Origin: JAMXLJ01 sp036558745
Lineage (GTDB): Bacteria > Actinomycetota > Acidimicrobiia > IMCC26256 > JAMXLJ01
Direction of reading: 5' to 3'
DNA length: 64,000 nucleotides
Assembly (NCBI GenBank): GCA_036558745.1
Contig: DATBEZ010000013.1
Span: forward strand, 55,239 to 119,238
A model generated the notes under the pieces. That model saw only the letters and a list, made by a program, of their open reading frames with translations. It did not search any database and was not told the DNA's origin. This document shows, in pieces, positions 26,495 through 34,299 of the stretch. How positions within the stretch are numbered: the stretch's first letter is position 1; the number at the start of each line of letters is the position of its first letter. The translations under genes were made by a program, and so were the position numbers.

Positions 26495-26836
26495 ATGCCT
26501 CCGCGTGGCGTGAAGAAGGGTTCGAAGCGAGCCCGGCAGTACCAGCACATCAAGTCGAGCGCGAAGTCGCGTGGCGCATCCACGAAGCGCGCCGAGCAGA
26601 TGGCGGCGCGCACCGTCAACAAGAACCGGGCCCGTTCCGGCGAGTCGCGTTCCGCGTCGAAGTCGTCGCTGCGGGGCAAGTCACCGTCCGCCCGCGGCGG
26701 CCAGCGCTCGGGGACGAACCGTCCCAAGGGTCAGACCCGCGAGCAGCTCTACAACGAGGCCAAGCGGCTCGACATCCAGGGCCGCTCGCGCATGAACAAG
26801 GCCCAGCTGCAGCGCGCTGTCGCCCGCAAGCGGTAG
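26495..26836 (+). CDS. Small basic protein with Rho N-terminal-like domain
   Basis: 113 residues, extremely rich in Lys, Arg and Ser. The last 35 residues (TREQLYNEAKRLDIQG then MNKAQLQRAV) form a Rho_N/SAP-like helix-extended-loop-helix that binds nucleic acid. The rest is a disordered basic tail with SAKSRGASTKRAEQMAARTVNKN. Similar proteins in actinobacteria are often named plasmid stabilisation or Rho-factor N-terminal proteins and probably bind DNA or RNA. Strong GAAGGAGGG ribosome site. It stands alone between leftward genes. Confidence 0.82.
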   Translation: MPPRGVKKGSKRARQYQHIKSSAKSRGASTKRAEQMAARTVNKNRARSGESRSASKSSLRGKSPSARGGQRSGTNRPKGQTREQLYNEAKRLDIQGRSRMNKAQLQRAVARKR

Positions 26837-26890
26837 CGGCCGACGCACGCGTCATCAACGGGCGCGAGGTTCATCGGTGTGCCGCGACGT

Positions 26891-27844
26891 TCAACGGTGA
26901 GCATCGAAGAACGCGGCCGTCTGCGTGGCGTACGTCGCCGAGTACTGGTGCACCGCGAGGACGACGTTCACCTCGTCCTCGATCATCATCCGCTGCTGCG
27001 GTGTGACGGATGACGGGAGGGGCACGGTCGGCAGCGCGCTCTCGACGGTGCCGATGCTCACGGTGCGATGACCGGTCGCGTCCCACAGCCCGGCCCCGAC
27101 CAGGGCGGCGAAGACCGCGCCGGCCTCGTTGGTGTCGATGCCGGGGACGCGCAGGAAGCGCGACGCGGCGAGCGGCGTCTCCGGTTCGACGAAGAGCTGC
27201 GCGGGCACGCCGCGCTGCGCGAGGTCGGCGACCTGACCCACGATCTGACCGTTGTCCACGACCTGATCGTTCGCGCCCAGCGCGAACAGCGCCGGGACGG
27301 TGAGCCCACCACTCAGCCGGACCGACACCGGGATCGGCCCGTGGCTCGGGGCGATCGCTGCAACGGGAGAGCCCGCGTTGTGGAACGCCTGCGCGAACAC
27401 CGACGCGAAACCGGCCCCGCGCGACATCCCGATCGCGTAGATCGGCGTGGTCCTCGTGATGCGTCCGCTCGCGATCAGGCTCGCGTGCAGACGCGACAGG
27501 CGGGCGAGGTCCGGGTTGTCGGTCAGCGAGAGGCTTGCCGTGTCCCATTGCTTGCTCGTGCGATCGGTGCTGTCCGTCGACACGAAGCCGTAGCCGCGCG
27601 CGGTGAGGTGGTTCAACATGTCGACCGTCTCGATCTTCGTGGCGAAGTCGGCACTGCCACCGGTGCCGTGGAAGACGAACACGATCCCCACCGCGTGGTC
27701 GGGGATGAACGAGACGACGGGGAACCCCTCGAACGACGACGTCGACGCGTCGTAGCCGGGAACCACCGCACAGCCCGCCGCCACCACGCCGGCCGCGGCC
27801 ACGAGGGCGAGCATGCGCATGGGCTTCGTGTGCAAGGTCTTCAT
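26891..27844 (-). CDS. Secreted alpha/beta-hydrolase lipoprotein
   Basis: 317 residues. Lipobox VVAAGC with lipidated Cys25. The hydrolase domain shows the oxyanion region VFVFHGTGGSADF, nucleophile elbow GMSRGAGFAS (Ser is the probable nucleophile) and a lid-like C-terminus. It resembles PHB-depolymerase/feruloyl-esterase-like (LpqC) proteins. ATGA overlap with the upstream GH43-like gene suggests a two-gene unit for breaking down esterified polysaccharide outside the cell. Substrate not known. Confidence 0.83.
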   Translation of the reverse strand: MKTLHTKPMRMLALVAAAGVVAAGCAVVPGYDASTSSFEGFPVVSFIPDHAVGIVFVFHGTGGSADFATKIETVDMLNHLTARGYGFVSTDSTDRTSKQWDTASLSLTDNPDLARLSRLHASLIASGRITRTTPIYAIGMSRGAGFASVFAQAFHNAGSPVAAIAPSHGPIPVSVRLSGGLTVPALFALGANDQVVDNGQIVGQVADLAQRGVPAQLFVEPETPLAASRFLRVPGIDTNEAGAVFAALVGAGLWDATGHRTVSIGTVESALPTVPLPSSVTPQQRMMIEDEVNVVLAVHQYSATYATQTAAFFDAHR

Positions 27845-29115
27845 CGGTCTGCACCTCCGAGCTTCGGGACGCCGTTGGTGAACTGGAGCGTGCGTACGTA
27901 GAGCTGACGGCTGCCACCGTGGTCGTAGCCGACCGCGTTGCTCGACCACGCTGCGAAGACGAGGTACGTGCCGCCGCGACTGGTGCGGAACGCGCTGCCT
28001 CCGCCGGGTCCGGCCAGGTCGCCCTGCGTCGCGAGCCACGGTCCGTCGTGGGGCTCGTGACACGGACCCGTGACCGTGTCGCACACCGCGTAGCCCATCG
28101 CGTAGTGCGACGTGTCCCACGCGTTGGCCGAGTAGAAGAGGTAGAAGCGGCCGTGGTCCTCGATCATCGACGGGCCTTCGACCAGCCCGTGCTCCCACGA
28201 CTGGTCCGCGCCGAGCAGCGCGGTCGCCGGACCCGCGAGCGACATCCCGTCGGGCGCGAGCGGCGCGACCCAGATACGTGTCGGGATGTTGCAGCAGTTC
28301 CCGTCGTTCTTCCACACGAGGTAGTGCGTGCCGCCCACGTCGATCGGGCTCGGGTCGATCGAGCCTCCCAGGCCGAGCTGGCATACGAGCGGGGCGGTCG
28401 AGGCGTCGTGGAACGGACCCGCCGGTGATGTTGCCGACGCGACCGAGATGCACTGACGCCCGCTCGCGCGGTCGCGGGTCGTGTAGTACAGCCGGTAGCC
28501 GTCACCGTTCGCCGCGACGGCGGGTGCCCACACGTGACCGGGCTCCGTCCACGCGGGCAGTACCGGGAGCGCATCCCCGTCGAGGCGCGTGTGATGACCG
28601 ATCTGGGCGACGCCGAACGGCACGTTCGCGAGCGGGGTGTTGGTCGCGTATGCGTAGAAGCTCGCGCCGACCTGCAGCACGAAGGGATCGGCGAAGTCGC
28701 CCTCGAACACCGGGACCGTGGCCGAGGTCTCGGCCCGGGCGCGGCTCCCGGTGCCGTCGCCCGACGACGAGCGGTCACCGTCTTGCGCACGGCTGCGCAG
28801 CAGACACGTCTCGGCTGCGGTACGGGTCGGGCGCGATGCGAGCTCCCGCCGCAACGCGCTGCGCAATTCCACGGTCGGCAGCGTAGGGTCGACGTCACGC
28901 GCGAGACCCAGTCGCTGCAGGCACAGCACGAGGCTCGCAGCCGGACCGGCGACGCTCGTCGCCGTCGTGGTGGGGGTCGTCGCGGCTGCCGCGGTCGTCA
29001 CCGGGTCGTGACGATCCGCGCGCGATGGTGTGGTCCCGCACGCTGCGAGCGCAATGACGAGCACGCTGACGAGCACGGTGACGACGAGGACGGGGCGGGC
29101 AGTTCCGTGCGACAT
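27841..29115 (-). CDS. GH43-like secreted glycosidase lipoprotein
   Basis: 424 residues. Lipobox IALAAC with Cys26, then a Thr/Ala-rich linker and about 70 residues of unknown type. The five-bladed propeller of GH43/arabinanase-like proteins starts near residue 140: FADPFVLQVGASFYAYATN (catalytic Asp region), VWAPAVAANGDGYRLYYT, IDPSPIDVGGTHYLVWKND and VEGPSMIEDHGRFYLFYS (catalytic Glu region). Expected to cleave arabinose- or xylose-containing chains at the cell surface. Start ATG at 29115 (MSHGT) gives the signal peptide directly. Coupled to the esterase-like lipoprotein. Confidence 0.87.
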   Translation of the reverse strand: MSHGTARPVLVVTVLVSVLVIALAACGTTPSRADRHDPVTTAAAATTPTTTATSVAGPAASLVLCLQRLGLARDVDPTLPTVELRSALRRELASRPTRTAAETCLLRSRAQDGDRSSSGDGTGSRARAETSATVPVFEGDFADPFVLQVGASFYAYATNTPLANVPFGVAQIGHHTRLDGDALPVLPAWTEPGHVWAPAVAANGDGYRLYYTTRDRASGRQCISVASATSPAGPFHDASTAPLVCQLGLGGSIDPSPIDVGGTHYLVWKNDGNCCNIPTRIWVAPLAPDGMSLAGPATALLGADQSWEHGLVEGPSMIEDHGRFYLFYSANAWDTSHYAMGYAVCDTVTGPCHEPHDGPWLATQGDLAGPGGGSAFRTSRGGTYLVFAAWSSNAVGYDHGGSRQLYVRTLQFTNGVPKLGGADR

Positions 29116-29311
29116 GGCCGGAACGTAGGGCCCGATGTTCAAGCCACCGAGATGCTGATGTCAGGGATCTGTGAGGTCTGTCTCGAGGTCCGTCGCGCCC
29201 CCGGACCGCGGGAAAGATGCGCTGCTCACCCGGCGGAGGGATGAAGTCGTCGGGCCCGGGAAGCCGACTATCGTTCGACGGCGAATCCCCCGAGTCGACG
29301 AATGGACCGTC

Positions 29312-29722
29312 ATGCCGCGGAAGCAATCGACCATGTCTCCGGAGCACAAGAAGGCGCTGGCGCAGGGCCGCGAGCAGTCCCGCGTCGTGAAGGAGTATCT
29401 CGAAGCATTGGAGGCCACCGCGCCGCGTCGCGGTCGGCGGCGCACACCGGACTCGATCCAGAAACGACTCGCCGTGATCGAGGACTCGATCGACACCGCG
29501 AGCGCGATCCAACGGTTGCAGCTCCTGCAAGAGCGGCGCGATCTCGAAGCCGAGCTCGACGCGCTCGACGAGCCGATCGACATCGCCGGGCTCGAGAAGG
29601 CGTTCATCAAGGTCGCCGCCGCATACGGCGACGCAAAGGGCATCACGTGGCCGACCTGGCGCGAGGCCGGCGTCACCCCGGAGGTGCTCACGCGCGCGGG
29701 GATCGCGCGCACGCGCAGCTGA
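29312..29722 (+). CDS. Conserved small coiled-coil protein, function unknown
   Basis: 136 residues. The start MPRKQSTMSPEHKKALAQGREQSRVVKEYLEALE is followed by a strongly helical, coiled-coil-prone stretch (IQKRLAVIEDSIDTASAIQRLQLLQERRDLEAELDAL). The C-terminus (ITWPTWREAGVTPEVLTRAGIARTRS) resembles a short DNA-binding motif seen at the end of many small actinobacterial proteins. No known function. A strong terminator follows at 29751. Confidence 0.8.
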   Translation: MPRKQSTMSPEHKKALAQGREQSRVVKEYLEALEATAPRRGRRRTPDSIQKRLAVIEDSIDTASAIQRLQLLQERRDLEAELDALDEPIDIAGLEKAFIKVAAAYGDAKGITWPTWREAGVTPEVLTRAGIARTRS

Positions 29723-29750
29723 CGCGCGGCGCAGACGTCGAGCAACGAGA

Positions 29751-29779
29751 AAGGCCCCGACCGGTTCGGTCGGGGCCTT
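29751..29779. terminator. Strong hairpin terminator between convergent genes
   Basis: Perfect 13-bp stem AAGGCCCCGACCG-GTT-CGGTCGGGGCCTT, 28 bases after the stop of the coiled-coil gene and followed by TACT. Its A-rich and T-rich ends let it work in both directions, so it may also end transcription from the GGDEF/EAL gene. Confidence 0.85.
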
Positions 29780-29937
29780 ACTCGACTGGGTGAGCCTCCT
29801 CGGTGAGACCCACGGACGACGGTACCGCCGACCCGGGCGAAACCCGTGCGTCAACGCTGCCTCTTTCGTCGGGGTAGTTCTTCCCCGCAGGCCACGCGCG
29901 GCGCACGGAGAACGTCGGTCCGCCCGACGGCGCGCGG

Positions 29938-32433
29938 TCAGCCGGCGAGGACGTCGGGAAGGCCGGTCGTCGCCGGCGCCGGACGCGCGAGGAAATAGCC
30001 CTGCGCGTCGTCGCAGCCCAGCCCGCGCAGGTGCTCGAGCTGCGCGCGCGTCTCGACCCCTTCGGCGACGACGCGGCGGCCGATCGCGTGTGCGAGCTGC
30101 ACGACCGCGGTCACGATCGACGTGTCGTCGTCGTCGACACCCAGTCCCGCGACGAACGAGCGGTCGATCTTCACGATCTCGACCGGGAAGCGCTTGAGAT
30201 AGCCGAGCGACGAGTACCCGGTGCCGAAGTCGTCGATCGCCAGGTGCACACCGAGCCGACGGAGCCGCCGCAGCGTGAGCACCGCGGCGTCGGCGTCCTG
30301 CATGAGCGCGCCCTCCGTGATCTCCAACCCGATCCGGTCGTGCGCGACCCCCGACGCGCGGATGATCCCGTCGACCCGATCGGGGAAGTCGTCCCGGGCC
30401 AGCTGCACCGGCGACACGTTCACCCACACGACGAGCTCGGGGTGGTCGCGCGTCCAGCGGGCGGCCTGACGGCACGCCTCCGCGAGCACCCACTCGCCGA
30501 TCGGCACGATGAGGCCGATCTCCTCCGCCACCGGGACGAACACGTCGGGCGGCACGAGCCCGACCCCTGAACGCTCCCACCGCAGCAGGGCCTCCGTGCC
30601 AACGACGCAACCGTCGGCGATGCGGACCTCGGGTTGGAAGTGCAGACGCAGCTCGTGGCGGGCCATGGCCCGGTGCAGCGCACGCTCCATCTCGAGTCGT
30701 TCCACCACCGCGGTCCGCATGGCCGTGTCGAAGAGCTCGATTCGGTTCCGGCCCCGGGCCTTGGCCCGGTACATCGCGGCGTCGGCGTCGCGCAGGAGGG
30801 TGTGCGCGGACTCTCCGGCGCGCGTCGGCAGCGCGATGCCGATGCTCAACGTCACGATCACCTCGCCGTCGCCGACCTGGAGCGGACGCAGGAACGCCTG
30901 CATCAGCGACTCGCCGACCACGACCGCGTCACGCGGGTCCTGCACGTCCTCGCACAGCACCGTGAACTCGTCGCCGCCGAAGCGGGCGACCGTGCACGTG
31001 CGCGGGAGCACGGTGCGCATCCGTTCGGCCAGCGCGACGAGCAGGTGGTCGCCGGCCACGTGGCCGAGGCTGTCGTTGACGAGCTTGAACTGGTCGACGT
31101 CGAGGAAGAGCACGGCGAGCGTGCCCTCGCACCGCTCGAGCGCGTGGTCGAGACGGTCGAGGAACAGCGTGCGGTTGGGGAGCCCGGTGAGCGCGTCGTG
31201 GGTGGCGTGGTGCAGCAACGCGGCCTCGGCCCGGTGGCGCTCGATCGCGACCGCGGCCAGGTTCGCGCACAGCTCCTGGATGTGGGCCTGTTCCGGTCGC
31301 GGCCGGCCCGAGGTCGCGTGATAGGAGGTGACGGCGCCGAGCGCGCGCCGGTCCGACGTGCTCACGATCGGGTTCGCCCAGCACGCTGCGAGCCGGTGCG
31401 CCGCCGCGAGGTCGTGCACGTGCTCGCACCGCGGGTTTGTCACGATGTCGGTCACGACGACCCCGTGACGGCGGAACGCGGTTTCGCCCGACGGTGACGC
31501 GTCGGGACCGATGGGGAGGCGCAGGTGCCGGGCCACGACCGCAGGGTCGAGCGTCGGCGCCGCGACCGCGGAGAGCTCGCGCTCCGCTTCGTCCGCGACC
31601 GTCACGCAACAGCGCGCGTCCGGGATCTGGTCTTCGAGCAGCTCCGCGATCGCGAGCAGCGTCTGCTCGAGCGGCGCGCCGCGCCCGATGAGCTCCAGCA
31701 CGAGCGCTTCACCGGCGACGAGCGCGTCGCTGCGTGAGCGCGTCGACGCGTCGGAGATCGTGAAGACCATGCTCGCGATCGCCGGATCGTCGAGCCGGTT
31801 CTCGGCCAGGACCTCGACCAGGCGCCACGACCCGTCGGCGTGGGCGACGCGCACGTCCATCGGCAGCATGTCGCCTCCGAACGACGTGGCCCGCTCGAGC
31901 GCCTCGAGGGCGCGGGAGACGTCGTCGGGGTGGATGTACTCGAGGACGCTCGTGCCGACGTGGTCCCGGATGTCGCGGCCGAGCAGGCGCTCGAGCGCCG
32001 GGGTCGCGTACCGGACGTTCGCCGCCGAGTCGAGCACGAGGATGCCCGCCGACTGCGACGGCCGGCCGAGCTCGAGCAGGGTCGTCACCACCCGCGCCAT
32101 GGCGGCGAGGAGGTCGAGCTCGTCGCGGGAGAGGCGCCCGCCCCGCCCGAAGACCGCGAGCTGGCCGACGACGACGCCGTCGGGTGTGGTGACGGGAACC
32201 CAGCCGTCACCCGGAACGCCGGGACCCCCGGGCGGCCAGACCTGTGGCAGCGAGCCGGCGCGGGCCTTGCACCACCAACGGCCGGCGTCGCGGAAGGCGA
32301 TGGCGGCCTGCGGGGCGCCGCACACGGCCGCGGCCAGCCGCGCGATGTCGTCGTACGCGACCTCCGCCTCGGTGTCGAGCACGTGATAGGAGCGCAGCGC
32401 GGCCAGCGCCACCGGATCGACATCTGGCGCCAT
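29938..32433 (-). CDS. GAF-PAS-GAF-GGDEF-EAL cyclic-di-GMP enzyme
   Basis: 831 residues. In order: a GAF-like domain (1-130), a PAS domain (about 145-265, RYATPALERLLGRDI and YIHPDDV), a second GAF (about 280-425), GGDEF with an intact RFGGDEF (GGDEF at 486-490), and EAL (catalytic EAL at 614-616, IDDFGTGYSSLGYLKRFP). Both catalytic signatures look intact, so it could make and degrade cyclic di-GMP, switched by its sensors. No transmembrane segment is visible, so it is cytoplasmic. Divergent from the EamA gene, with two hairpins between them. Confidence 0.94.
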   Translation of the reverse strand: MAPDVDPVALAALRSYHVLDTEAEVAYDDIARLAAAVCGAPQAAIAFRDAGRWWCKARAGSLPQVWPPGGPGVPGDGWVPVTTPDGVVVGQLAVFGRGGRLSRDELDLLAAMARVVTTLLELGRPSQSAGILVLDSAANVRYATPALERLLGRDIRDHVGTSVLEYIHPDDVSRALEALERATSFGGDMLPMDVRVAHADGSWRLVEVLAENRLDDPAIASMVFTISDASTRSRSDALVAGEALVLELIGRGAPLEQTLLAIAELLEDQIPDARCCVTVADEAERELSAVAAPTLDPAVVARHLRLPIGPDASPSGETAFRRHGVVVTDIVTNPRCEHVHDLAAAHRLAACWANPIVSTSDRRALGAVTSYHATSGRPRPEQAHIQELCANLAAVAIERHRAEAALLHHATHDALTGLPNRTLFLDRLDHALERCEGTLAVLFLDVDQFKLVNDSLGHVAGDHLLVALAERMRTVLPRTCTVARFGGDEFTVLCEDVQDPRDAVVVGESLMQAFLRPLQVGDGEVIVTLSIGIALPTRAGESAHTLLRDADAAMYRAKARGRNRIELFDTAMRTAVVERLEMERALHRAMARHELRLHFQPEVRIADGCVVGTEALLRWERSGVGLVPPDVFVPVAEEIGLIVPIGEWVLAEACRQAARWTRDHPELVVWVNVSPVQLARDDFPDRVDGIIRASGVAHDRIGLEITEGALMQDADAAVLTLRRLRRLGVHLAIDDFGTGYSSLGYLKRFPVEIVKIDRSFVAGLGVDDDDTSIVTAVVQLAHAIGRRVVAEGVETRAQLEHLRGLGCDDAQGYFLARPAPATTGLPDVLAG

Positions 32434-32460
32434 GGCGCACTTCCCGCATCGAACGGACCC

Positions 32461-32483
32461 AGCGGACCGCTCGACGGTCCGCT
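32461..32483. repeat. Inverted repeat upstream of the GGDEF/EAL gene
   Basis: Arms AGCGGACC and GGTCCGCT with spacer GCTCGAC, 28 bases upstream of the GGDEF/EAL ATG. Operator-like placement in the divergent region; no binding protein can be named. Confidence 0.5.
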
Positions 32484-32519
32484 CAAGGCCTATCGACCGC
32501 GACCGGGACTTCCGTAGGG

Positions 32520-32547
32520 CGGCCCGCCGGAACCACCCGGCGGGCCG
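32520..32547. repeat. 11-bp hairpin in the divergent region
   Basis: CGGCCCGCCGG-AACCAC-CCGGCGGGCCG, exact reverse-complement arms, 66 bases upstream of the EamA GTG. A 5'-leader hairpin or operator is possible; a terminator is unlikely because both neighbouring genes point away from it. Confidence 0.5.
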
Positions 32548-32612
32548 TCTCGGCGGCGAGGCGGGAGTGCCGGGTCGCCGGCCGGGCCCGGTCCGCTGCC
32601 TAGCCTCCTGCC

Positions 32613-33446
32613 GTGCCCGTCCTGGTCGGTCTCGTCGTCGCGATGTCGTACGGATCCGGCGACTTCCTCGGCGGCCTTGCCTCGAAGCAGGCCCGCACCC
32701 TGGCCGTGCTCACCCTCGTCCAGCTCGTCGCGGTCGCGGGCGCGGTCGTCGTCGCGCTGGCCGCCGGCGGTCACGCGACCACGACCGACCTCGTGATGAG
32801 CGCGGGATCGGGTCTCCTCAACGTCGTCGCGCTCGGCGCGCTGTACCGGGCGCTCGCCATCGGTCAGATCGGTCAGGTCGCTCCCGTCGCCGCCGTCATC
32901 GGCGCGGTGCTGCCCGTCGTGTGGGGCCTCGCGACGGGTGAGCGTCCCTCGCTGCTCGCAGTGGTCGGCGTCGTGCTCGCGATCGTGGCGGGGGGGCTGG
33001 TCTCGATCGAGCGCGAGTCCGAGCGCGGGCACTGGACGACCCGCGCGCTGCCGCTGGCCGTCGCCGCCGGCGTCGGGTTCGGATCGTCGTTCATCCTGTT
33101 CGCGGAGACGTCGCACGGCTCGGGGTTCTGGCCGGTGCTCGCGGCGCGTGGCGCCGCGCTGTGCGGCGTCGTGATCGTGGCGCGCCTCGTCCGCACACCG
33201 TTCGCGATGCCGCGCGCGTCACGGCTCCAATCGCTCGCCGCGGGCGGCCTGGACGTGCTCGCGTCAACGGCGCTTCTCGTCGCAGTGCGCGCGGGCCTCA
33301 TCGCGACCGTCGCGCCGGTCGTCTCGTTGACGCCGGGCTTCACGGTCGCGCACGCGTGGTGGTACCTCCATCAACGCGCGACTCGTCTCCAGCTCGTCGG
33401 GTTGGTCGTGGGCCTGATCGGCCTCGTGATGATCGCGGCGGGTTGA
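32613..33446 (+). CDS. EamA/DMT-family permease
   Basis: 277 residues with about ten hydrophobic segments in two halves, the layout of the drug/metabolite transporter superfamily (VLVGLVVAMSYGSGDFLGGLASKQ, then LYRALAIGQIGQVAPVAAVIGAVLPVVWG, then TVAPVVSLTPGFTVAHAWWYLHQRATRLQLVGL). Substrate cannot be read from sequence. GTG start at 32613; no earlier in-frame start fits the first transmembrane helix. Convergent with the next gene, 6 bases apart. Confidence 0.88.
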   Translation: MPVLVGLVVAMSYGSGDFLGGLASKQARTLAVLTLVQLVAVAGAVVVALAAGGHATTTDLVMSAGSGLLNVVALGALYRALAIGQIGQVAPVAAVIGAVLPVVWGLATGERPSLLAVVGVVLAIVAGGLVSIERESERGHWTTRALPLAVAAGVGFGSSFILFAETSHGSGFWPVLAARGAALCGVVIVARLVRTPFAMPRASRLQSLAAGGLDVLASTALLVAVRAGLIATVAPVVSLTPGFTVAHAWWYLHQRATRLQLVGLVVGLIGLVMIAAG

Positions 33447-33452
33447 CCGCGG

Positions 33453-34238
33453 TCAGGCGCGGGCGCCGAAGAGCACCGACGCGTCGCCGGTGTGCAGCGC
33501 GGCGACGGCGTCGCGCACGAACCGGCCCATGGCGCGGAACATCCCGCCGCCGACGCTGATCCGGCGGACGCCGAGCTCGCGCAGCTCCGCGATCGTGGGC
33601 GCGGCCGGGGTGAGGAGCACGTTGACGGGCGTGGGACGGAGGGCGTCCACGAAGGTGCGGATCAGCTCGCGGTCCGCGAGGACGATGGGGTACACGCAGT
33701 CGGCGCCGGCCGCCGCGTAGGCCCGGGCGCGCGCGATCCCGTCGTCGAGCACCGCGGCGTGGTCGCCGTCTCTGATGAAGACGTCGACGCGCGCGTTCAT
33801 CACCAGCGACGCTCCCGACGCGTCGACCGCGGCCCGCACGTGACGCAGCCGTTCCGCGTGCGCGTCGACGTCGCTCAGCGTGCCGCGGTCGTGGTCGGTG
33901 TCCTCGATGTTGAAGCCGGCCACACCCGCGGCGACCAGGCGTGCCGCGAGCACGTCGGGCTCGAGCCCGTACCCGGCCTCGAAGTCGACGGTGACGGGCA
34001 CGTCGACGGCATGCACGACGCGCCGCGCCGCGGCGAGCATCTCGTCGACCGGCGCCTGCTGGTGGTCGGCGAACCCGAGACTCTCCGCCATGGCGCCGCT
34101 CGACGTCGCGACCGCGGGGAAGCCGGCCGCCGCGACGGTCTTCGCCGTCGCCGCGTCCCACACGTTCGGCAGCACGAGCGGCTCGGCTCCCGTGTGCAGA
34201 CGCCGCAGCGTGTCGACCAGTCCCGCCGATGTGCTCAT
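33453..34238 (-). CDS. PEP mutase/isocitrate lyase superfamily protein
   Basis: 261 residues. TIM-barrel marks of the superfamily are LPNVWDAATAKTVAAAGFPAVATSSGAMAE, the metal-site region VTVDFEAGYG and FNIEDTDHD. These resemble oxaloacetate-decarboxylase or carboxyphosphonoenolpyruvate mutase-like members; the KKCGH loop of true isocitrate lyase is absent, so that reaction is unlikely. ATG at 34238 was chosen over an upstream in-frame start that adds a charged tail (MVGGTERRKTER). No pathway partners adjacent. Confidence 0.87.
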   Translation of the reverse strand: MSTSAGLVDTLRRLHTGAEPLVLPNVWDAATAKTVAAAGFPAVATSSGAMAESLGFADHQQAPVDEMLAAARRVVHAVDVPVTVDFEAGYGLEPDVLAARLVAAGVAGFNIEDTDHDRGTLSDVDAHAERLRHVRAAVDASGASLVMNARVDVFIRDGDHAAVLDDGIARARAYAAAGADCVYPIVLADRELIRTFVDALRPTPVNVLLTPAAPTIAELRELGVRRISVGGGMFRAMGRFVRDAVAALHTGDASVLFGARA

Positions 34239-34299
34239 GCGCTCAGTCTTGCGCCGCTCCGTGCCACCCACCATCCGTGTGTCCCAACTGGCGGGGTGT

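Noticed and set aside
29780..29937. GC-rich stretch with CCCGGGCGAAACCCG and a bottom-strand GACGCACGGG...GGGTCTCACCGAGG that faintly recalls a cyclic-di-GMP riboswitch
   Set aside because: It lies between convergent genes after a strong terminator, so no downstream gene would be controlled, and the conserved core of that riboswitch is not convincingly present. A covariance-model scan would settle it.
34281..34289. GTCCCAACT matches part of the arm of the inverted repeat at 56213-56257
   Set aside because: Only 9 bases, with no paired arm nearby; chance is a sufficient explanation.
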